Assembly (NCBI RefSeq): GCF_049889055.1
Contig: NZ_JBLTWO010000003.1
Coordinates: 124,001-188,000, forward strand
DNA length: 64,000 bases
From: Rhizorhabdus sp049889055
Lineage (GTDB): Bacteria; Pseudomonadota; Alphaproteobacteria; Sphingomonadales; Sphingomonadaceae
Direction of reading: 5' to 3'
Position numbers and translations under genes: made by a program. Under the pieces are notes generated by a model. That model was not told the DNA's origin, searched no databases, and saw only the letters and a list, made by a program, of their open reading frames with translations. Below, piece after piece: positions 59,101 through 64,000 of this stretch (its first letter is position 1; the number at the start of each line of letters is the position of its first letter).

Positions 59101-61380
59101 ATGTCACCGTCGATCGCCACCTCCGCCGCGCGCACCATCCTGACGCGCTTGCATGATGTGATGGCGTCGCGGTCGGCCGCGCAGACCAAGCTCAACCAGG
59201 TCGTCCAGATCATCGGCGAGGAGTTGGGGACCGAGGTCTGCTCGATCTACCTGCTGCGCGATGGCGTGCTCGAGCTGTTCGCGACGCGTGGCCTGAAGCA
59301 GGAAGCCGTCCACGTCACCAAGATGGCGCTGGGCGAAGGTCTTGTCGGGACGATCGCCAAGAATGTCGAGACGCTGAACCTCGACGAAGCGACCAGCCAC
59401 CCGGACTTCGCCTACAAGCCCGAGACGGGCGAAGAGCTGTTCCACAGTTTTGCGGGTGTGCCGATCGTCCGGCGCGAGCAGGCGGTGGGCGTCCTTTCGG
59501 TCCAGCACCGCGACCAGCGCCGCTTCGACGAGGTCGAGGTCGAGGCGCTGCAGACGGTCGCGATGGTGCTCGCCGAACTGATCGCGGGCGCGGGCCTGGT
59601 CGACGAGAAGGCCGCCGGCTCGAAGGGTGTGCGCGACTCGAGTGCCGTGCGCCTGCTCGGCTTGAAGCTCGTCGAGGGGATGGCGGGCGGCCGCGCCGTC
59701 TATCACCAGCCCCGGATCGAGATCGAACATACCGTCGCCGAAGATGTCGAGGTGGAACGACATCGGGTGATCTCCGCCTTTGCGCGGATGCGCGACCAGA
59801 TCGACAGGATGACGCGCGAAGCCGATTTCGGCGCGGCAGGCGAGCATCAGGACATTCTCGCGATGTACAAGATGTTCGCCTATGACGAAGGCTGGATCCG
59901 GCGGATTAACGAAGCGATCGAGAGCGGCCTGACCGCCGAGGCCGCGATCGAACGCGTCCAGCAGCGGACCCGCATGCGGATGCGCGAGATCGGCGATCCG
60001 CTGCTCGCGGATCGCATGCACGATCTGGAAGACCTGTCGAACCGGTTGCTCAGGATCGTCTCTGGCCAGTTGGGGACGGCTGCGCAGCTCGGCCTGCGGC
60101 AGGACTCGATCCTGATCGCCCGCAATCTGGGGCCGGCCGAGCTTCTCGAATATGACCGGCGCCGGCTGAAGGGCGTGGTCCTCGAAGAAGGCTCGCTGAC
60201 TGCGCACGTCACGATCGTGGCCCGGGCGATGGGGATACCCGTGCTCGGTCGCGTCAAGGATGTCCGCCGCACGATCGTCGATGGCGACTATCTTCTCCTC
60301 GACAGCTCGACCGGATCGGTGGTGGTCCGCCCGAACGCGTCGATGGAAGAGGCGTTCGATGCGAAGCTGGTCGTCAGCCAGAAGCGGCGTGCCGAATTTG
60401 CCGCGATGCGCGACCTGCCGGCGGAAACGCTCGATGGCGTCCGTGTCGAGTTGATGGTCAATGCGGGTCTGCGCGACGATATTGCGGCGCTCGACGTGAC
60501 CGGCGCCGACGGCATCGGCCTGTTCCGGACCGAGTTCCAGTTCCTCGTCTCCGCGACTCTGCCGCAGCGCGAGCGCCAGCAGCGTCTCTATCGCGAGGTG
60601 ATGGAAGCGGCAGGAGATCGTCCGGTGATCTTCCGCACGGTCGATATCGGCGGCGACAAGGCGCTGCCTTATCTGAAGACGGATGACGAGGTGGCGGAGG
60701 AAAATCCCGCACTTGGCTGGCGCGCCATCCGCCTCGGGCTGGAGCGCGATGCGCTGATGAAGGTGCAGGCGCGCGCGCTGATCGAGGCCGCGGCTGGGCG
60801 AACGCTGAACGTCATGTTCCCGATGGTCTCCGAGCCCTGGGAATATGACGAGGCGGTGGCGCTGTTCGAGGCGCAGCGGAAGTGGATCCACGATCATGGG
60901 CGGGGCGTGCCCAACGCGATCCGCTATGGGACGATGCTCGAAGTGCCGGCCCTGGCCGAGACGCTCGACATGCTGTTGCCCCGCCTGGACTTCCTGTCGA
61001 TCGGCACCAACGATCTGACCCAGTTCCTGTTTGCCGCCGACCGCGCCAACCCGAAGCTCGCCGAGCGCTATGACTGGCTGAGCCCCTCGATCCTGCGCTT
61101 CCTGAACCGCGTGACGCGTCAGACGCTGGACGCGGGTGTGCCGATCGGCGTGTGTGGCGAGATGGGCGGACGACCGCTGGAGGCCATGGCGCTGGTGGGC
61201 CTGGGGATCGGGCGTCTGTCGATCACGCCAGCCTCGGTCGGCCCGGTCAAGGCGATGCTCCGCACCCTCGACCTTGGCAAGTTGCGCGCGGAAATGCAGG
61301 ACTTTCTGTCCCGTCCGGTGCGCAGCCTCCGTGACGAACTCGGCGCCTGGGCCGAACGCAATGGGGTTGCGGTATCCTGA
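59101..61380 (+). CDS. ptsP: Phosphoenolpyruvate-protein phosphotransferase, nitrogen PTS (EI-Ntr)
   Basis: A 759-residue protein. An N-terminal GAF domain (about 10-160), which senses glutamine in studied relatives, is followed by the enzyme I core: swivelling His domain with His369 (EEGSLTAHVTIVARAMGIPVLG) and PEP-binding barrel (GIGLFRTEFQFL, TVDIGGDKALPY, GVCGEMGGRPL). It passes phosphate from PEP to NPr and EIIA-Ntr, linking carbon and nitrogen status. The frame also has GTG 59074 with GAGG upstream, which would add nine residues. Confidence 0.94.
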   Translation: MSPSIATSAARTILTRLHDVMASRSAAQTKLNQVVQIIGEELGTEVCSIYLLRDGVLELFATRGLKQEAVHVTKMALGEGLVGTIAKNVETLNLDEATSHPDFAYKPETGEELFHSFAGVPIVRREQAVGVLSVQHRDQRRFDEVEVEALQTVAMVLAELIAGAGLVDEKAAGSKGVRDSSAVRLLGLKLVEGMAGGRAVYHQPRIEIEHTVAEDVEVERHRVISAFARMRDQIDRMTREADFGAAGEHQDILAMYKMFAYDEGWIRRINEAIESGLTAEAAIERVQQRTRMRMREIGDPLLADRMHDLEDLSNRLLRIVSGQLGTAAQLGLRQDSILIARNLGPAELLEYDRRRLKGVVLEEGSLTAHVTIVARAMGIPVLGRVKDVRRTIVDGDYLLLDSSTGSVVVRPNASMEEAFDAKLVVSQKRRAEFAAMRDLPAETLDGVRVELMVNAGLRDDIAALDVTGADGIGLFRTEFQFLVSATLPQRERQQRLYREVMEAAGDRPVIFRTVDIGGDKALPYLKTDDEVAEENPALGWRAIRLGLERDALMKVQARALIEAAAGRTLNVMFPMVSEPWEYDEAVALFEAQRKWIHDHGRGVPNAIRYGTMLEVPALAETLDMLLPRLDFLSIGTNDLTQFLFAADRANPKLAERYDWLSPSILRFLNRVTRQTLDAGVPIGVCGEMGGRPLEAMALVGLGIGRLSITPASVGPVKAMLRTLDLGKLRAEMQDFLSRPVRSLRDELGAWAERNGVAVS

Positions 61381-61493
61381 TTTGCGGGGCAGACCTAGGC
61401 GGCCAGGGGGAACGACGCTTCGTGCGGCGCCGGCAGACCTGTTTTGAGACCGTCCTGCCTGCGTGATCGCCACGGAGCGCGAAGGAGTACGCG

Positions 61494-62483
61494 ATGAGCG
61501 AAAGCGCTGGTGAAGGGCAGAAGATGGCTCCGCGGAGCGTCGGCGAGCAATTGTCGGCCGAACGCACGCGCCAGAACATGGAATTGAGCGACGTCGCGGC
61601 ACGCACGCGCATCCCGCTGCGGCATCTCGAAGGGATTGAGAGCGGCAACCATGAAGGGCTGCCCGCCACGCCCTATTCGGTCGGTTTCGTGCGGACCTAT
61701 GCGACGATGCTGGGGCTCGACGGTCCGGCTCTGTCGCGCGCCTTCCGTGACGAACTCGGCGAAGAGCGGCGCGGCCATTTCGAACCGGAAGCCTATGAAC
61801 CGGTCGATCCCTCGCGCGTGCCGTCGCGGCTGCTCGCGATGGTCGCGCTCGGCGTCGCCCTGCTGCTCGGTATGGGCTATCTGCTGCTGCGCTTCCAGGA
61901 AGACAATGTCGATCTCGCGCGGCTCGCCGCCGATACGGTCGAGGATAATCGGCCGTTGCCGCCCAAGCCAGTCGTCGCACCGCCGCCTGCCGAACCGGCG
62001 ATTCCCACCGGCCCGATCACCGTCACCGCGATCGAGGATGTGTGGCTCAAGGTGTCCGAGCGCGCTGGGCGGACCTATTTCATGAACGTCCTGCCGGCAG
62101 GGCAGAACTACACGCTGCCCGAAGATGCGATCGACCCGGTTCTTCGCACGGGGCGTCCGCAATCTGTGCGTGTCGCAATTGGTACGACCGCCCTGCCGCC
62201 GATCGGCGAGCCCGATCGTCTCGTCCGCGCCTACAGCCTCAAGCGCGACGCGCTGGTGGCGATCGCCACCGCCAAGCCCGAAGCGGCCGCTGAGGGCGAT
62301 GCCGCCGCCAATGCTGCGATGCCGGAAGACGTCGTCGGACCGGTTGCGGGCGACGCGGCGCCCGAGCGTCGCCGCCGGACGGCGCCGCTGCCTCCGGCTT
62401 TCCGCAGCGTCGCTCCGACGACCGAGCCGGTCGCTCCGGCGTCCGATCCCGCCGCTGCGACGGGTCAGCGCGAGCAGCCTTGA
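61494..62483 (+). CDS. RodZ-like helix-turn-helix membrane protein
   Basis: A 329-residue protein: an N-terminal Xre-type HTH (VGEQLSAERTRQNMELSDVAARTRIPLRHLEGIESG), GLPATPYSVGFVRTYA, one membrane helix (LLAMVALGVALLLGMGYLLL), a Pro-rich periplasmic linker and a DUF4115 beta domain (VTAIEDVWLKVSERAGRTYFMNVL). This layout is that of RodZ, which ties MreB to the cell-wall machinery. The Ala/Pro-rich tail is not conserved. Followed 46 bases later by cpoB. Confidence 0.85.
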   Translation: MSESAGEGQKMAPRSVGEQLSAERTRQNMELSDVAARTRIPLRHLEGIESGNHEGLPATPYSVGFVRTYATMLGLDGPALSRAFRDELGEERRGHFEPEAYEPVDPSRVPSRLLAMVALGVALLLGMGYLLLRFQEDNVDLARLAADTVEDNRPLPPKPVVAPPPAEPAIPTGPITVTAIEDVWLKVSERAGRTYFMNVLPAGQNYTLPEDAIDPVLRTGRPQSVRVAIGTTALPPIGEPDRLVRAYSLKRDALVAIATAKPEAAAEGDAAANAAMPEDVVGPVAGDAAPERRRRTAPLPPAFRSVAPTTEPVAPASDPAAATGQREQP

Positions 62484-62529
62484 TCCGGGCCGTCCTCAAA
62501 CCGCATTGTTCTACCGAAACGACCATGGG

Positions 62530-63462
62530 ATGAAGTTCAGAATGAAAAAGGCGATGATCGCCCTCCTGCTCGTCTCGGCCGCAGCTCCGCTCTCGGCGCA
62601 GCAGTCGATGCCCGTCGAAAAGCGGGTCGACAAGCTCGAGAAGGAAATGAAGGCCGTCCAGCGGAAGGTGTTTCCGGGCGGGGCGCAAACCTATTTCGAG
62701 CCGGAGATCAAGCCGCAGGCGGCGGCTCCGGCTCCGGCGGGCTCGCCTGCCGACGCGCCGGTGATCGACCTCACGCGCCGCGTCGACGCGCTGGAAAAGG
62801 CTCTGGCCGCGCTCACGGGCCAGGTCGAGCAGAACAGCTATAATCTGCGCAAGCTCGAGGATCAGTTCGCCAAGATGAAGGGCGATGCCGAATTTCGGCT
62901 GAACACGCTGGAGGGCAAAACCCCGGCCGCACCGGGCGCCGCAGCACCGGGGGCCAGCCTCCCTTATGTCGTGCCCCCCGCGCCAAAGCCGGGTGCTGCC
63001 ACCGCCCCTGCGGTGACCGCTCCGGCAGCCACCACGCCGGCGCCTGCCGCGACCCCGCCGAGCGGCAATCCCGGCAAGGACGCCTATATGGTCGGCTATG
63101 ATCTCTGGATGGCGAAGAAATATCCGGAGGCGATCGCTGCGCTCAAGGCGATGTACGCCAAATATCCCAAGGACAAATATGCCAGCTATGCCCGCAATCT
63201 CGCGGGCCGGGCCTATCTGGACAATGGCCAGTATAATGAGGCGATCCGCGAGTTCTTCGAAAATACCAAGGTCGAAGAGGGTGAGCGCGCGCCGCACAGC
63301 TATGTGTTCATGGCCGAGGCGCTGATGAAGCGTAAGCCGCCGCTGTTCGACAAGGCCTGCCAGGCCTATGAGGTGATGTCGGCCAAATATCCCGAACAGG
63401 TGGCGAGTGGCCCGCTGGCGCAGATGGTCGCCAAAGGCCGGGCCGATGCCAAGTGCAAATAG
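62530..63462 (+). CDS. Tol-Pal associated periplasmic protein CpoB/YbgF-like
   Basis: A 310-residue exported protein: signal peptide (MKKAMIALLLVSAAAPLSAQ), coiled coil (VEKRVDKLEKEMKAVQRKV and RRVDALEKALAALTGQVEQ), a low-complexity Ala/Pro segment (about 130-180) and C-terminal TPR repeats (DAYMVGYDLWMAKKYPEAIAALKAMYAKYP). This matches CpoB, which coordinates outer-membrane constriction and peptidoglycan synthesis. Here it is not next to tol-pal genes but precedes tilS, a frequent order in alphaproteobacteria. Confidence 0.85.
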   Translation: MKFRMKKAMIALLLVSAAAPLSAQQSMPVEKRVDKLEKEMKAVQRKVFPGGAQTYFEPEIKPQAAAPAPAGSPADAPVIDLTRRVDALEKALAALTGQVEQNSYNLRKLEDQFAKMKGDAEFRLNTLEGKTPAAPGAAAPGASLPYVVPPAPKPGAATAPAVTAPAATTPAPAATPPSGNPGKDAYMVGYDLWMAKKYPEAIAALKAMYAKYPKDKYASYARNLAGRAYLDNGQYNEAIREFFENTKVEEGERAPHSYVFMAEALMKRKPPLFDKACQAYEVMSAKYPEQVASGPLAQMVAKGRADAKCK

Positions 63463-63501
63463 GCGGCTGATCGCCCGCTGCCTTCGCCAATCCCGGTGCT
63501 C

Positions 63502-64000
63502 ATGAGTGAACGGCGGGATCTGGTGGAGCGGTTTCGGGCCGATCTCGACCGTCTCTTGCCCGATCCGTCAGCGCGGATCGGGCTTGCCGTTTCCGGTGGG
63601 CCGGACAGCATGGCGATGCTGCTGCTGGCGGCCGAGGCTGTGCCCGACCGTATAGACTGCGCGACGGTCGATCATGGCCTTCGCGCCGAAGCCGCGGTCG
63701 AGGCGGCGCTCGTCGCGGAGGCCTGCGCCAGACTTGGCGTGTCCCACAGCATATTGAGGGTCGAGGTCGAGCGCGGGGCCAGCATCCAGGCCGCCGCACG
63801 GGCGGCGCGCTATGCTGCTCTGGAAGACTGGGCAGCGGCCGGCGGGCTCATGGCGATCGCCACGGCCCACCATGCCGATGACCAGGCGGAGACGTTGCTG
63901 ATGCGGCTGGACCGGGGTGCGGGGCTATCGGGATTGGTCGGCATTCGTGCATGTCGTCCGCTCGGCCGCGTCATGGTGATCCGCCCTCTGCTCGGCTGGA
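63502..64000 (+). CDS. tilS: tRNA(Ile)-lysidine synthase, C-terminus beyond the window
   Basis: The first 166 codons are present. The PP-loop ATP-binding motif SGGPDSM is at about residues 31-37, followed by TVDHGLRAEAAVEA, RAARYAALEDWA and TAHHADDQAETLLMRL, the hallmark of TilS. The enzyme attaches lysine to C34 of tRNA-Ile so that it reads AUA. The frame runs off the right edge with no stop. Confidence 0.95.
   Translation, partial: MSERRDLVERFRADLDRLLPDPSARIGLAVSGGPDSMAMLLLAAEAVPDRIDCATVDHGLRAEAAVEAALVAEACARLGVSHSILRVEVERGASIQAAARAARYAALEDWAAAGGLMAIATAHHADDQAETLLMRLDRGAGLSGLVGIRACRPLGRVMVIRPLLGW

Noticed and set aside
59104..61980. 958-codon open frame on the minus strand across ptsP
   Set aside because: It mirrors ptsP and the RodZ-like gene in a high-GC genome; its translation is Arg/His/Asp-rich with no fold, whereas the plus strand is clearly ptsP.
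1..64000. CRISPR array, rRNA, tRNA or complete prophage
   Set aside because: No regularly spaced repeats, no rRNA or tRNA signatures, and no phage structural, integrase or transposase genes were recognised.

Overview
The window looks like chromosomal DNA of a sphingomonad (Alphaproteobacteria, Sphingomonadales). The pointers are high GC, an F0 gene cluster atpI-atpB-atpE-atpF'-atpF with the b/b' pair typical of alphaproteobacteria, a PEP-CTERM protein ending in PEPSTWAMMLLGFG, a GGAAC-N16-CGTT (EcfG-type) stress promoter, and a ubiG/lysC/ptsP neighbourhood. No rRNA, tRNA, CRISPR array, transposase or integrase was recognised.

Layout. 1-6.8 kb: a cell-surface/accessory region with a TPR-radical SAM protein cut by the left edge, a PEP-CTERM protein behind a candidate sigma-54 promoter, a glycosyltransferase, a PqqD-like protein, an internally deleted SDR remnant coupled to a VOC protein, a sugar permease, a small secreted protein and a palindromic intergenic repeat. 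6.8-9.4 kb: a CYP101-like P450 and a soluble globin-coupled chemoreceptor. 9.5-16.8 kb: a complete histidine-utilisation locus in two divergent arms (hutIHGU and hutFC) around a palindromic operator. 16.9-19.5 kb: a zinc metallopeptidase, a histidine phosphatase and a stand-alone NAD(P)HX dehydratase. 19.5-24.1 kb: a lower-GC insert with three co-directional genes that use alternative start codons: an N6-adenine DNA methyltransferase fused to a specificity-like domain, a P-loop ATPase with a zinc ribbon and a helix-hairpin-helix tail, and a HEPN protein with an intact R-x4-H motif. I read this as a candidate, apparently unnamed, anti-phage or conflict system.

24.1-32.2 kb: metabolism (lactate dehydrogenase, nitroreductase, Amt, DUF885 peptidase, enoyl-CoA hydratase, a second N-formylglutamate amidohydrolase homologue, metY). 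32.3-38.1 kb: a tight signalling operon of a triple-receiver hybrid kinase, CheR and a REC-PAS-HWE-kinase-REC protein. 38.2-49.7 kb: a lipoprotein, bifunctional Nnr, a TrmA-family RNA methyltransferase, DUF4287, the F0 operon with its terminator, uvrC, a NodB-like deacetylase, recO and leuB. 49.8-52.2 kb: a LytTR regulator with a kinase carrying an unusual predicted periplasmic coiled coil. 52.3-64 kb: an EcfG-promoter acidic protein, manA, ubiG and partners, lysC, ptsP (nitrogen PTS), a RodZ-like protein, CpoB and tilS, which is cut by the right edge.

The hut genes together turn histidine into glutamate plus formate through the HutF/HutG deiminase route. The atp genes build the membrane sector of ATP synthase. 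The 32-38 kb genes form one phosphorelay/methylation signalling unit.
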